A DNA stretch of 64,000 nt from Companilactobacillus sp. (GCF_022484265.1 NZ_JAKVLR010000001.1:434001-498000); one strand, 5' to 3'. Shown: positions 1 to 8,762, numbered from the stretch's first letter. Made by a program: numbers and translations. The notes: generated by a model from the sequence alone, not told the origin.

Positions 1-148
1 AAACATGGTCAGAGCCCTCCGCCTAACTACGAAATCGACCTAATTCAATTTTGAATTAGGTCGATTTCGTAGTTAGGCGGAGGGCTCTATGTTTTGTTGC
101 ACGTTTATGCTGCAAGTTTGTAAAAAATAGCAGTTATGTCACAGCCCC
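1..148 (-). repeat. Long-hairpin dispersed repeat, copy A (cut by window edge)
   Basis: Positions 14-90 form a very long, nearly perfect inverted repeat, with arms meeting at the apex CCTAATTCAATTTTGAATTA near 39-59. The part at about 91-143 (minus strand: TGTGACATAACT, then a TGC/GCATAAACGTGC block and ACAAAACATAG) recurs at 15705-15770 with few differences. The hairpin arms differ in sequence between the copies but remain self-complementary in each. The outer left end lies before position 1. It sits directly downstream of rhaD and may also end rha transcription. A miniature inverted-repeat element is the simplest reading. Confidence 0.7.
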
Positions 149-157
149 TTTGGGATA

Positions 158-991
158 TTAATTATTAATTGGTTCCATCGATAAGAAATCTGGGTTTGGA
201 GTAACACCGAATGATTTAGCGAGATCACGTAGATCATCGTCAGTGATGCTTTGTTCGATGTTGCCGCCTTGGCTTTGAATTGCAGTGTAGATCATGCAGG
301 CCTTTTCGACTGTCTCGATCAAGCCGTATACTTCATCCATGCTGTCTCCACAAGCAAAGATTCCGTGGTGTGGCCACATAACTACTCTAAATTCGTTCAT
401 CTTATCGGCAGTTGCTTGGCCAATTTCGTTTGTTCCAGGAGTCATATAAGGGATGATACCAACTCCTTCTGGGAAGACTACGAGAGATTCAGCTTGCATC
501 TTCCATAACAAACGACTTACTGAAGCTTCGTTCAACTCATGAGTAAATGATAATGCGACCCAATTAGTTGGGTGACAGTGCATAACGACACGTTGGTTAT
601 TGTCGACTTTTTGACGAGCAATATGCGTCATCAAGTGAGCTGGGAATTCGCTAGTTGGTTGTCCACCGTCATTAAAGCCCCAGATCAAATCAACTGAATT
701 TCCTTCTTCAGTGATTCTAACTAGTCCGGCATCACGTTCTGGATAGTTATGAACATTCTTGAAGTAACGTCCGGTACCAGTTACTAAGTAATATTGACCT
801 GCTAGAGGGGAGGCGTCGAATTTGATTGGAATGTTTCTCAATGTCTTGCCCAAGTCATCAAATTGATCGACTTCGTCTTGAGTCAAACGAAGACTGACGT
901 TACCCCCATTTCTTTCATCCCAGCCATGTTTGTGTAACTCATTAGTGATCTCAGACATTTTTTCAACATATTTTGAATCAATAAACTTCAT
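158..991 (-). CDS. rhaD: Rhamnulose-1-phosphate aldolase
   Basis: This cytoplasmic class II aldolase cleaves L-rhamnulose-1-phosphate into DHAP and L-lactaldehyde, the last step of rhamnose breakdown. The 277-aa protein has the family's usual length. The zinc ligands are visible as HCH at about residues 138-140 and HHG at about 208-210, and the catalytic Glu is in TSEF near 115. ATG at 991 is preferred over an upstream in-frame TTG at 997 because AAGGGAAG lies nine bases before the ATG. It is the last gene of the rha operon, 30 bp after rhaA, and is followed by hairpin repeat copy A. Confidence 0.93.
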   Translation of the reverse strand: MKFIDSKYVEKMSEITNELHKHGWDERNGGNVSLRLTQDEVDQFDDLGKTLRNIPIKFDASPLAGQYYLVTGTGRYFKNVHNYPERDAGLVRITEEGNSVDLIWGFNDGGQPTSEFPAHLMTHIARQKVDNNQRVVMHCHPTNWVALSFTHELNEASVSRLLWKMQAESLVVFPEGVGIIPYMTPGTNEIGQATADKMNEFRVVMWPHHGIFACGDSMDEVYGLIETVEKACMIYTAIQSQGGNIEQSITDDDLRDLAKSFGVTPNPDFLSMEPINN

Positions 992-1021
992 AATCAAATG
1001 CTTCCCTTCTACTTTTTTGAA

Positions 1022-2305
1022 TTAGTTATTTACAAGATTTGTATCACGTTTGAATTGAACGTCTTTTTCATATTGGTGAATGTTGTTCAACCAGTCAGTG
1101 CCAACAGGTACATCGTTTTGGAGACAGAATTCATCCCAAACTGCGCCGAATGGATATGATTTAAGTTCTTCTGTTTCAGCCAATCTAGTTGTGAAATCAA
1201 AATTTAACTCAGCCTGTTTCAATGAATCGATTGGTTCAAGCATTGCTTGCAAGATTGCCTTTTGAGTTGCACGAGCTCCAACAACCCATGCAGCAACACG
1301 GTTGATCGTAGCATCGAAGAAATCAAGTCCAATGTTGGTCTTGCTTAATTCGTTATCGCGAACAAGTGAACGTGCAATACGTACTAAGGCTTCATCAAAG
1401 ATAACAACATGGTCACTGTCCCAACGTACTGGACGTGAAACATGTAGCATCAAACCTTTGCCGAATGGCAAGAAGGCTGAGAACTTATCAGAAACATCTT
1501 CTGTTGGGTGCCAGTGTCCGGCATCAATTGTCCAGAGCTTGTTTCTGCTGATTGCGTAATTGTTATAGAAGAGATGTGAACCGACTGTGTATGATTCGAT
1601 TCCAGTACCGAATAGCTTACCTTCAAAGGCTTCGATCGTATTCTTTTCGTCGTAATCTTTAGCAATGATCTGGTCGAGTGAATCGATCAATCTCAAACGA
1701 GGGGATGCCTTGTCAATTGGGTTGTCTTTAAATCCATCTGGAATCCAGAAGTTATTAACTGATTGTTGACCTAATTCTTTACCAAAGTAGTTAGCAATGG
1801 CACGACTTCTCTTACCATGTTCGATCCAGAAGTCACGAACATCTTTGTCTGGACTAGCCAAAGTAAAGTTATCTTTGACCATTGGATGTGAGAAGAATGT
1901 TCCGTTCATATCTAGTCCAACATGTTGTTGTTTAGCCCAGTCGACCCAATAGCTGAAGTCTTCGGGTTCTAGTTCATCAAGGTCTTTTTTCTTATCGGTA
2001 ACCGCATAGATAGCATGCAATTGAACCTTGTGGTCGCCAGGGATCAATGAGAGTGCTTCGCTAAGGTCGCCAGACAATTCATCTGGGGTTCTGGCGATTC
2101 CGGGATAATTACCACTTACGCCAATACCACCTGTTAATTCTTGATTTGGGAACAAGAATCCATGGATATCATCTCCTTGCCAGCAATGAACTGACAATTT
2201 AACTTTCTTTAAGTCTTTTAGTACTTTGTCTGTATCAACGCCAATTTCTGCGTAACGATCTTTGGCTACTTGATAGGCTTTTTCTACGTTTTCTGTACTT
2301 GTCAT
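1022..2305 (-). CDS. rhaA: L-rhamnose isomerase
   Basis: This enzyme interconverts L-rhamnose and L-rhamnulose, the first committed step of the pathway. The 427-aa protein aligns along the whole family, with the metal-binding TIM-barrel blocks VHCWQGDD near the N-terminus, LDMNGTFFSHP in the first third and IDAGHWHPTED in the middle. The start at 2305 (MTSTENV) is preferred over an ATG at 2320 because GGAGGA lies just upstream of it. The earlier ATG overlaps the rhaM stop and has the ribosome site inside its own reading frame. It is the fourth gene of a tightly packed operon. Confidence 0.95.
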   Translation of the reverse strand: MTSTENVEKAYQVAKDRYAEIGVDTDKVLKDLKKVKLSVHCWQGDDIHGFLFPNQELTGGIGVSGNYPGIARTPDELSGDLSEALSLIPGDHKVQLHAIYAVTDKKKDLDELEPEDFSYWVDWAKQQHVGLDMNGTFFSHPMVKDNFTLASPDKDVRDFWIEHGKRSRAIANYFGKELGQQSVNNFWIPDGFKDNPIDKASPRLRLIDSLDQIIAKDYDEKNTIEAFEGKLFGTGIESYTVGSHLFYNNYAISRNKLWTIDAGHWHPTEDVSDKFSAFLPFGKGLMLHVSRPVRWDSDHVVIFDEALVRIARSLVRDNELSKTNIGLDFFDATINRVAAWVVGARATQKAILQAMLEPIDSLKQAELNFDFTTRLAETEELKSYPFGAVWDEFCLQNDVPVGTDWLNNIHQYEKDVQFKRDTNLVNN

Positions 2306-2319
2306 TTCAAATTCCTCCA

Positions 2320-2634
2320 TTAATCTAAGTGAAATACTTCGTCTAAGTCGACTGTTACAGGACTCTTATCTGGATTGGTATCCATGAGTGGTTCCATATA
2401 AGCCCACCATTTTTTAGCTGCGTCAGTTTTAGCAATATCGTTGTACTTTTCAATATCGTCAACTTCTAGATAAGCGAACAATTCGCCGTTATCTTTGTTT
2501 AAAAAAATCGAATAGTTGTGTGCTCCGGCAGCTTTTAAGGCTGCTCTCATTTCTGGAAAAAGATTATTGTGTCTCTTGGCGTATTCGTCATAGGCATCTT
2601 TATGTAAATACATGATTTGTCCTAATCTTTTCAT
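2320..2634 (-). CDS. rhaM: L-rhamnose mutarotase
   Basis: This 104-aa dimeric alpha/beta-barrel protein speeds the interconversion of alpha and beta anomers of L-rhamnose, supplying the form used by RhaA. The family features seen are the N-terminal MYLHKDAYDEYAKRHNNLFP segment, whose His and Tyr are catalytic in the family, and the KWWAYMEPLM block near the C-terminus. Its start overlaps the rhaB stop by four bases, so translational coupling is likely. Its length and place between rhaB and rhaA are typical. Confidence 0.93.
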   Translation of the reverse strand: MKRLGQIMYLHKDAYDEYAKRHNNLFPEMRAALKAAGAHNYSIFLNKDNGELFAYLEVDDIEKYNDIAKTDAAKKWWAYMEPLMDTNPDKSPVTVDLDEVFHLD

Positions 2635-4103
2635 TTCACAGTCGCCCTTTCATTATTTTCAAGAAATTCTTGATATTTCTGTAAGACATCCCCATATTTA
2701 TTAGTTTCAGGATGGAACGTCTTGACGCCATATGAATCGCGAATCAATTTTCGAGCTTCAGCAATATTTGTCAAATCGTTTTTCGTGATCATCTGAACGA
2801 TCAAATTGCCAATTGCGGTAGCTTCGCTAGGCCCAGCATAAACGTTGATGTTAGCCAAAGTACTAGTTAACTGATTCATTAATTTAACGTTTGAGCCACC
2901 ACCAACAATATTTAGGGACTCCAGTTTGTAGTCCAAGATCTTATTTAGTTGTTGGATCTCGTTTGCATAATAAAGTGCGAGATTTGAATAAATTGCCATT
3001 GCTAATTCACCGGGTGTTTCTGGCACCTTTTGATTAGATTCTCGACAATAAGTCTGGATCGCATCGATCATGCTATCTGGATTAGTAAACCGTTCGTCAT
3101 TAACATTGATGAATTGTTGAAATGGCGTGACTTCCCCAGCTTGTTCAGCTAATTCTGCAAAGCTATATTCATCATTTAGTTCATGTTTGAGACATTGAAC
3201 CATCCAAAGTCCCATAATATTTTTCAAGAAACGATAGGTACCATAAGCACCCCATTCATTGGTGTAATTACCCTTAAAGGCTAGTTCGCCGTTTTCTGGA
3301 ACGTTCAATTCGGTTCCTAATAGCGACCATGTACCTGAACTAAGATATGCCCAGTGGTCTCCTTGACCTGGTGTACCTAAAACTGCTGAGGCAGTATCGT
3401 GAGTCGCTACGGTAACGACCTCTGTTTCTGGCAAGTTGTACAAGGTATGCCACTTGTGACGAACATTTCCGAGAATAGTTCCAGCTTCAACCAGACGTGG
3501 GAACTGATCTTGCGAAACGTTGACCTTGTCCAATAAGTTTTCATCGAACAATCCTTCACGAAGGTTCAGCATTTGCGTAGTTGAGGCATTTGTAACCTCA
3601 GTTACGGCATTACCAGTTAATACATAACCAATATAATCTGGGATCATCATGATCTTGTCGGTGTTTTTGAGATCCAATTTGCTTTCTTCATATAATTGAT
3701 AAAGCGTGTTGAAGTTTAAAAATTGAATCCCAGTCTTTTTGTAGATGTAACTTTTTGGCAGATCCGAGGTTAATTCTTGCATCGCATTCTTAGTTCTCGC
3801 ATCGCGGTAACTGATTGGATCTTGGATCTTTTCACCATTCATACCGACTAAGACATAATCGACTGCCCAGGTATCAATTCCTAAGGTAACTTTGTCATAT
3901 CCTGCTTCTTTGACTTTTTCTAGGCCCTTGAAAATCTCATCTAGAATTGAATCGATTGCCCAACGGTCATGGCCATTTTCTTTTGTAAATCCATTTTTAA
4001 AACGATGCATTTCTTGAAGCTTCAATTTCTTATCTTCGATCGTACCTAACATGAGACGACCGCTTGAAGCTCCAATATCAACAGCTACATAAGCATTTGC
4101 CAT
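2631..4103 (-). CDS. rhaB: Rhamnulokinase
   Basis: This FGGY-family sugar kinase phosphorylates L-rhamnulose at O1 with ATP. The 490-aa protein begins with the phosphate-1 motif (VAVDIGASSGRLMLG) and has the substrate-loop segment IDTWAVDYVL near residue 83, the middle motif HDTASAVLGTP and the adenosine motif NIVGGGSNVKLMNQ near 395. It starts two bases after the transporter stop and overlaps rhaM by four bases, so the five rha genes very likely form one transcript. Confidence 0.94.
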   Translation of the reverse strand: MANAYVAVDIGASSGRLMLGTIEDKKLKLQEMHRFKNGFTKENGHDRWAIDSILDEIFKGLEKVKEAGYDKVTLGIDTWAVDYVLVGMNGEKIQDPISYRDARTKNAMQELTSDLPKSYIYKKTGIQFLNFNTLYQLYEESKLDLKNTDKIMMIPDYIGYVLTGNAVTEVTNASTTQMLNLREGLFDENLLDKVNVSQDQFPRLVEAGTILGNVRHKWHTLYNLPETEVVTVATHDTASAVLGTPGQGDHWAYLSSGTWSLLGTELNVPENGELAFKGNYTNEWGAYGTYRFLKNIMGLWMVQCLKHELNDEYSFAELAEQAGEVTPFQQFINVNDERFTNPDSMIDAIQTYCRESNQKVPETPGELAMAIYSNLALYYANEIQQLNKILDYKLESLNIVGGGSNVKLMNQLTSTLANINVYAGPSEATAIGNLIVQMITKNDLTNIAEARKLIRDSYGVKTFHPETNKYGDVLQKYQEFLENNERATVK

Positions 4104-4105
4104 AT

Positions 4106-5437
4106 CTAGGCCTTCTTTCCGTCAGAAGTTTCTTCAGCAGTAACGGATGATTCATTAATTGTCTTATCAGTTGAAGTTGATTGATGATATCTTTCATAAG
4201 TGATCTCATCAAGCGACTTGCCACGAGTTTGTGGTGTCCAGATTGTACCAATTACTAGTGAAATCAGTAGTAGGACGATCATGAAAATACCGGCTGCTTT
4301 GAAGCCCATGGTCGATAAGATAGTTGGGAAAATTATTGACCAAACACCTGTCGTTGCCCGAACAACGAAGAACATAACACCTTGTGAACCGGCACGATAT
4401 TTAGTTGGGAATAGTTCAGTTGCCCATAATGCATACCAAGCTTGAGCACCAATTCCGGCAGAAACACCCCAGAGGATTACGAATAGCCAAAGGCTAGTCC
4501 AACTCATTCCAGTAAAGGTCAAGATGATCCAAGATGCGGCAGCCATTGCAGCACCGACAAAGAAGAAAATTCTGTGGTTAGCTTTGTCGCCATATCTAGC
4601 AAATCCAAAGTAAGTAGCTAAGGCTGTAAAGATCCAAAGTACTGCTTGTAGTAAGTTAGCTTGTAGATTAGTTAATCCACCGGCTGTTTCGTAGACGTAT
4701 GGCATAAAGAATCCCATTGCCCCGGCAACCAAGTTCCAGAACATGTAAACGCCGATCAAGAATAACAATGATTTAACGCTGACTGAACTTGAAAATAGAT
4801 CTTTATAAGGATGTGGCTTTTCGCCAGTAAGTTTTTCTTTAGCTTTTTGTTCTTCCCACTCTTCTGATTCGTGGAGTTTTCTTTGTAGCGACCAAGCAAT
4901 AAAGGCAACTACAAACAAGATACCGAATAAAATACGATTACCTAATAAACCAAGTGGAGCAAACAATACTCCGAGAATAAAGATTATTGCTGGACCCATT
5001 GACCAAGCAAACTGCGAAATACCAATATTCCTTGCCCGATCATTAGTTTCAGAGGTTTCTGAAATGTAGGTCCATGATGCAGGAACACCAGCACCAACGG
5101 CGATACCAGTAACGGTAAATCCTAATAGAAGCATTGGAAAATTCATCGAGAACATTACGATCAATGCCCCTAACATGTATACCAACATGTCATAAGTATA
5201 AATAATCTTACGTCCGTACTTATCTGATAGATGTCCACCAAACAAAGCACCGATAGCTGCACCAAACGCGTTGGCGCTTAAAGCTCCCAATAGCCCAACT
5301 TCAAAGGTATTGAGATTAAACTGATTTGTCCAAAGAGTTAACCCACTGGCTCCGGCAACAATACAACCTGAATCTAGGAAGTTTGTTAGCGAAACTGTAA
5401 AGGTCGTCTTCAATGAACTTTTATTTGAATCACTCAT
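4106..5437 (-). CDS. MFS sugar transporter, probable L-rhamnose importer
   Basis: This 443-aa membrane protein of the major facilitator superfamily (sugar porter type) has about twelve predicted transmembrane segments. The signature loop GGHLSDKYGRKIIY lies after helix 2, ETSETNDRARNIGIS after helix 4, and the GKSLDEITYE-type sugar-porter ending near the C-terminus. It is the first gene of the rha operon, preceded by GGGGTGA at the ribosome site and by the shared control region with the AraC gene. The substrate is inferred from the operon. Proton-linked rhamnose uptake is the simplest assignment, though related sugars cannot be excluded. Confidence 0.82.
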   Translation of the reverse strand: MSDSNKSSLKTTFTVSLTNFLDSGCIVAGASGLTLWTNQFNLNTFEVGLLGALSANAFGAAIGALFGGHLSDKYGRKIIYTYDMLVYMLGALIVMFSMNFPMLLLGFTVTGIAVGAGVPASWTYISETSETNDRARNIGISQFAWSMGPAIIFILGVLFAPLGLLGNRILFGILFVVAFIAWSLQRKLHESEEWEEQKAKEKLTGEKPHPYKDLFSSSVSVKSLLFLIGVYMFWNLVAGAMGFFMPYVYETAGGLTNLQANLLQAVLWIFTALATYFGFARYGDKANHRIFFFVGAAMAAASWIILTFTGMSWTSLWLFVILWGVSAGIGAQAWYALWATELFPTKYRAGSQGVMFFVVRATTGVWSIIFPTILSTMGFKAAGIFMIVLLLISLVIGTIWTPQTRGKSLDEITYERYHQSTSTDKTINESSVTAEETSDGKKA

Positions 5438-5461
5438 AAGTTCACCCCATTTAATTTTTTG

Positions 5462-5508
5462 AAGAAAACGCTGTCACCAAATTGCAAGTTAAATATAACC
5501 GCTTACAT
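5462..5508. promoter_or_regulatory. rha operon control region with two cre-like elements
   Basis: Two elements lie between the divergent transporter and AraC genes. Positions 5462-5476 (AAGAAAACGCTGTCA) match the CcpA cre consensus at all but one fixed position. Positions 5494-5508, read on the minus strand as ATGTAAGCGGTTATA, also miss by one. The first is embedded in TGAAGAAAACGCTGTCA, which closely matches a sequence just upstream of the alcohol dehydrogenase gene (6585-6601). It could therefore be an operator for the AraC regulator rather than, or as well as, a cre. Confidence 0.5.
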
Positions 5509-5568
5509 CAAAGTGATACAATAGCAGTTGAACAGATGTTTAGTAACAAATTTACAGGAGGAATATTC

Positions 5569-6537
5569 ATGGATTCACGAGTGTTAGGGCGTTTAAGGCA
5601 ACATGAATTAGTCGAAAATGAGCAATTAAAAACAGGTCATCATGTCTCTGACCTGCCTAATAAAGCGATAAGCAAACAAAACTCCACTCAAAAAGTTAAA
5701 GTCTTGAATAACTATTTTTTTAGAAATAGGGATGTTTATATTAGTAAACACGACCGCTTTGCTGATTACCCGACCCATTCTCATCAGTTTTTGGAGATGA
5801 ACTATATGCTTAATGGTAGCTGCGATCAAATCGTGGATGGCAAAGAAATTCACCTAAATAAGGGAGATCTACTGCTGATCGATGTCGGCTGTTCTCATTC
5901 AATCAAAAAATTAAACGAAGCTGATCTATTGATCAACCTGCTATTTCGTGATCAATCTATTAGTATTAATTTGTTAGATGATATGCGCCGCAGTAATTCA
6001 GTTTTGTACGATTTTTTGATCAACCGTGTTTCTGGCTCTGATAATTCGCTAAAATACATCATTTTTCGGAATAATATCGATAACGATATCCAATACACGA
6101 TGGAGGACATCATAACTGAGTATTACTCCAAACGAGAATTCTCGGATTCCATCATCAAATCCTATCTATCCATACTATTAACGAAACTGGTTAGACACTA
6201 TCATGTTCCGACGGATCAAAAAAATCCTCAGCAAAAATTAATGGTCCAGATCTTAAAGGATATCTCAACTGACTTTCGAACGATCAATCTGACTGATCTT
6301 GCTAAAAAATATGGATATAACAAAAATTACTTGAGCAATTTTATTAAAAAAGAAGCTGGAAAATCCTTTAGTACCTTGGTCATGAACCAGCGCTTGATTC
6401 AGGCTCATAGTCAGATCACTTCGACTACCCTGCCGATTTCAGAAATTATTGATAACATTGGCATGAAAAACAAAACTAGTTTTTATAAAAAATACAAAGC
6501 CTACTACTTAATGATGCCTGGCGATGAAAGAAAATAA
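5569..6537 (+). CDS. AraC-family transcriptional regulator, probable rhamnose regulator
   Basis: The 322-aa protein has an N-terminal cupin-type sugar-binding domain (the HSHQFLEMNYMLNG and GDLLLIDVGCSHSI blocks lie at about residues 65-115). The C-terminal double helix-turn-helix domain spans about residues 225-320, including LAKKYGYNKNYLSNFIKKEAG and ISEIIDNIGMKNKTSFYKKY. ATG at 5569 is preferred over 5482 because a strong AGGAGG lies seven bases before it. Divergence from the rha operon, with a shared intergenic region, suggests it activates rhamnose genes in response to the sugar. The effector is inferred from context only. Confidence 0.85.
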   Translation: MDSRVLGRLRQHELVENEQLKTGHHVSDLPNKAISKQNSTQKVKVLNNYFFRNRDVYISKHDRFADYPTHSHQFLEMNYMLNGSCDQIVDGKEIHLNKGDLLLIDVGCSHSIKKLNEADLLINLLFRDQSISINLLDDMRRSNSVLYDFLINRVSGSDNSLKYIIFRNNIDNDIQYTMEDIITEYYSKREFSDSIIKSYLSILLTKLVRHYHVPTDQKNPQQKLMVQILKDISTDFRTINLTDLAKKYGYNKNYLSNFIKKEAGKSFSTLVMNQRLIQAHSQITSTTLPISEIIDNIGMKNKTSFYKKYKAYYLMMPGDERK

Positions 6538-6584
6538 CGAAAATCGATTTGCATTTTCTGAATAAATGTGAAATAATACACAAC

Positions 6585-6601
6585 TGAAGAAAGCGTTGCC
6601 A
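6585..6601 (+). promoter_or_regulatory. Operator or cre-like motif shared with rha control region
   Basis: TGAAGAAAGCGTTGCCA lies 34 bp before the dehydrogenase start. It matches TGAAGAAAACGCTGTCA at 5460-5476 in all but three positions, and those three are transitions. The core AAGAAAGCGTTGCCA is one position off the cre consensus. It may bind CcpA, the AraC regulator, or both. Confidence 0.45.
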
Positions 6602-6635
6602 TAATTTACATTAATTTATGAGGTGGATATTAATT

Positions 6636-7757
6636 ATGAAAATCAAAGCAGCAGTTGTAGATAAGGTCAACGACCCATTTGTCATTAAAGATGACGTTGA
6701 GTTAGCTGACGTAGAAGATGACGGTTTACAAGTTAAGGTCGTCGCTTCTGGTATTTGTCATTCTGACGAAGCATTAAGAAAAGGCGATGCAGCTTTTAGT
6801 TTCCCAGTAGTCCTTGGGCATGAAGGTTCAGGTATCGTTGAAAAAGTTGGTAAGAACGTTAAGAACTTTGAAGTTGGCGATCACATTATTATGTCATTTT
6901 ATTCATGTGGCGAATGCGATAACTGTTTAAGAGGAATTCCTACACAATGTCGTAAATATGCCGCATCAAACTTGAGTGGTACTCGTCCAGATGGTTCAGA
7001 CCACTTTACTGAAGATGGACATCACGTAAGCGATATGTTCAACCAATCATCATTTACTACTCATACCGTTATCAATAAGAGAAACGCCGTTAAAGTTCCT
7101 AAAGACCTTGACCTCCGTAAACTTGGACCTCTTGGCTGCGGCTATGTAACTGGTAGTGGTACTGTCTTTAATACTTTACAACCAAAACCTGGCGATACAA
7201 TTGCCGTATTTGGTACAGGTGCTGTTGGTTTAGCTGCCATGATGGCAGGTAAAATTTCTGGATGTGTCAACGTCATCGCTGTCGATATCGTTGAATCACG
7301 TTTGGAACTGGCTAAAAAGCTTGGTGCTACTGACGTTATCAATAGTTCTAAAGAAGATCCCGTTGAGGCTATCAAGAAGATCACTGGCGGACTTGGCGTT
7401 AACTGGTCAGTTGATACTACCGGTGTTTCAAAAGTTATGATGGATTCAATCGGTGCTTTGACACAAGGCGGAACTTCAGCAACAATTGCAGTTACTCCAC
7501 ATAATATCGATCTAAGTACTTGGAACGACCTTTGTGTTGACGATAAAAAGGTTGTCGGCGTCAACATGGGTGACTCAATTCCACAAATTGATATCCCTCG
7601 TTTGATCAAGTTCTACAAGATGGGGATGTTCCCATTTGACTTAACTGAAAAATTCTTCGACTTTGACCAAATCAATGAAGCTGACGCTGAATCTGTCAGT
7701 GGCGAAACGATCAAACCAGTCTTGATCATCGATAAGGATTATCAACCTGGAAAATAA
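6636..7757 (+). CDS. Zinc-dependent alcohol dehydrogenase
   Basis: This 373-aa medium-chain dehydrogenase interconverts an alcohol and an aldehyde or ketone using NAD(P). Catalytic zinc ligands are visible at C41 and H62 (GHE), and the structural-zinc cysteines at C91, C94, C97 and C105. The Rossmann motif is FGTGAVGLAAM near residue 195. ATG at 6636 follows GAGGTGG; the upstream in-frame ATG at 6618 overlaps that site. It lies beside the rhamnose cluster and has a similar upstream motif, so it may reduce the L-lactaldehyde produced by RhaD. Sequence type alone would also fit an aryl- or general alcohol dehydrogenase. Confidence 0.88.
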   Translation: MKIKAAVVDKVNDPFVIKDDVELADVEDDGLQVKVVASGICHSDEALRKGDAAFSFPVVLGHEGSGIVEKVGKNVKNFEVGDHIIMSFYSCGECDNCLRGIPTQCRKYAASNLSGTRPDGSDHFTEDGHHVSDMFNQSSFTTHTVINKRNAVKVPKDLDLRKLGPLGCGYVTGSGTVFNTLQPKPGDTIAVFGTGAVGLAAMMAGKISGCVNVIAVDIVESRLELAKKLGATDVINSSKEDPVEAIKKITGGLGVNWSVDTTGVSKVMMDSIGALTQGGTSATIAVTPHNIDLSTWNDLCVDDKKVVGVNMGDSIPQIDIPRLIKFYKMGMFPFDLTEKFFDFDQINEADAESVSGETIKPVLIIDKDYQPGK

Positions 7758-7766
7758 TCACCCTTA

Positions 7767-7790
7767 AACGAGACCTCAGTCTCGTTTTTT
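7767..7790 (+). terminator. Rho-independent terminator after the alcohol dehydrogenase
   Basis: An AACGAGAC/GTCTCGTT stem with a short loop is followed by a T-run, ten bases after the stop codon. Confidence 0.85.
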
Positions 7791-7804
7791 GTTTACCCAT
7801 TTAA

Positions 7805-7846
7805 CGCAAAAAGGGATCTAGAATTTAATCTAGATCCCTTTTTGCG
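7805..7846 (-). terminator. Terminator of the DUF4931 gene
   Basis: A long perfect palindrome (AAAAAGGGATCTAGA and its complement around an AT-rich loop) lies immediately past the minus-strand gene ending at 7848. T-runs on both sides mean it can also back up the plus-strand terminator. Confidence 0.85.
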
Positions 7847-7847
7847 T

Positions 7848-8654
7848 TTAATTATTTGAATTTATTTCCTGACAATGAGCATTTTCTTGTAGTCTTGATA
7901 ATAAGACATCGCGAATCCCACTGACCTGCTTATCGCCATCGCGTTGAGATAATCGATAGCCAACAAAGTATGGAGAAACGACATATCGAGGAACGACTTT
8001 ACAAATTATTTTTGAATACTCTTTGTAAAAGAAAATATTGTAAGAATCGAACTTCCCTCCATAAAAATCATCAAGTACATATTTAACGGTAACTCGAGCG
8101 AATTCTGCTAAGTTATCGATATTTGCTGCATCTGTGATAATAATATTAAATTCCACAAATCCCATAATTGGCTTTTTGGAAATGTTTAATTCAATTCGAT
8201 CGGATTTATAGACACGCATGCCATTAAAGTTTTCAGCCTCGACATGCTTGTAGCCATCGACCTTCTCTAATCCGATGATCTGAAAATGTGGATGACGTAA
8301 ACTGCCCCCAGACAATGGACCAAAATTTTTGTACATCAAAACACTAGTATATTTATGGCTCTTGATCATTTTATTCCAGCACTTATAAATATATTCAAAA
8401 ACCTGGCGATTCTTTTCAACGGAATACGTCGAAATATCTGCATCATGGTCACTGGATTCGATCAGTACTGTCTGATTAGTATCGAGCAAAGTTTTATATT
8501 TATTTTCCAACCAGATCATATCGTCTTTTTGATCGATGATATTAGTTAAATGTTCAACATCGCAAAATGGACAGTATCCAGAAGCATGTTTAATGTTTTC
8601 GGGTTTCCCCTTTGCTTGTTCAATTTCGAACACAAGTACATCTTTATTTGACAA
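7848..8654 (-). CDS. DUF4931 protein (HIT / GalT-like fold)
   Basis: This 268-aa protein resembles the DUF4931 family of Lactobacillales, which is related to galactose-1-phosphate uridylyltransferase and HIT proteins. A possible metal-binding CPFC lies near residue 28, and the HPHFQIIG segment near 120 resembles the HIT-type histidine motif. The real substrate is unknown. It stands alone between a double terminator and the pyk terminator, with its own short upstream region. A nucleotide-binding transferase or hydrolase is the most that can be said. Confidence 0.7.
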   Translation of the reverse strand: MSNKDVLVFEIEQAKGKPENIKHASGYCPFCDVEHLTNIIDQKDDMIWLENKYKTLLDTNQTVLIESSDHDADISTYSVEKNRQVFEYIYKCWNKMIKSHKYTSVLMYKNFGPLSGGSLRHPHFQIIGLEKVDGYKHVEAENFNGMRVYKSDRIELNISKKPIMGFVEFNIIITDAANIDNLAEFARVTVKYVLDDFYGGKFDSYNIFFYKEYSKIICKVVPRYVVSPYFVGYRLSQRDGDKQVSGIRDVLLSRLQENAHCQEINSNN

Positions 8655-8730
8655 AATTTCACCTCAACATGAATTCAATAATAAAATCATAACTCAAAAT
8701 AACAAAATATGTTGGAAAATCATCTCAAAA

Positions 8731-8762
8731 AAAAGAAAGAGACTCGTCAGTCTCTTTCTTAA
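8731..8762 (-). terminator. pyk-pfkA terminator
   Basis: A stem of AAGAAAGAGACT and its complement with a four-base loop, followed on the minus strand by a run of eight T, lies about 20 bases past the pyk stop. Confidence 0.9.

Noticed and set aside
3..8. Restriction, toxin-antitoxin or phage-defence genes anywhere in the window
   Set aside because: I looked for methylase, nuclease, toxin-antitoxin pair and defence motifs across all frames given and saw none that could be supported.
1..148. CRISPR array
   Set aside because: Only one inverted repeat with no regular spacers; the second copy is more than 15 kb away.
251..508. Open frame opposite rhaD
   Set aside because: It lies fully within rhaD, has no ribosome site and no recognisable domain; it is a shadow of biased codons.
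7142..7609. 155-codon open frame opposite the alcohol dehydrogenase
   Set aside because: Long, but entirely antisense to a well-conserved enzyme and low in complexity; no independent support.
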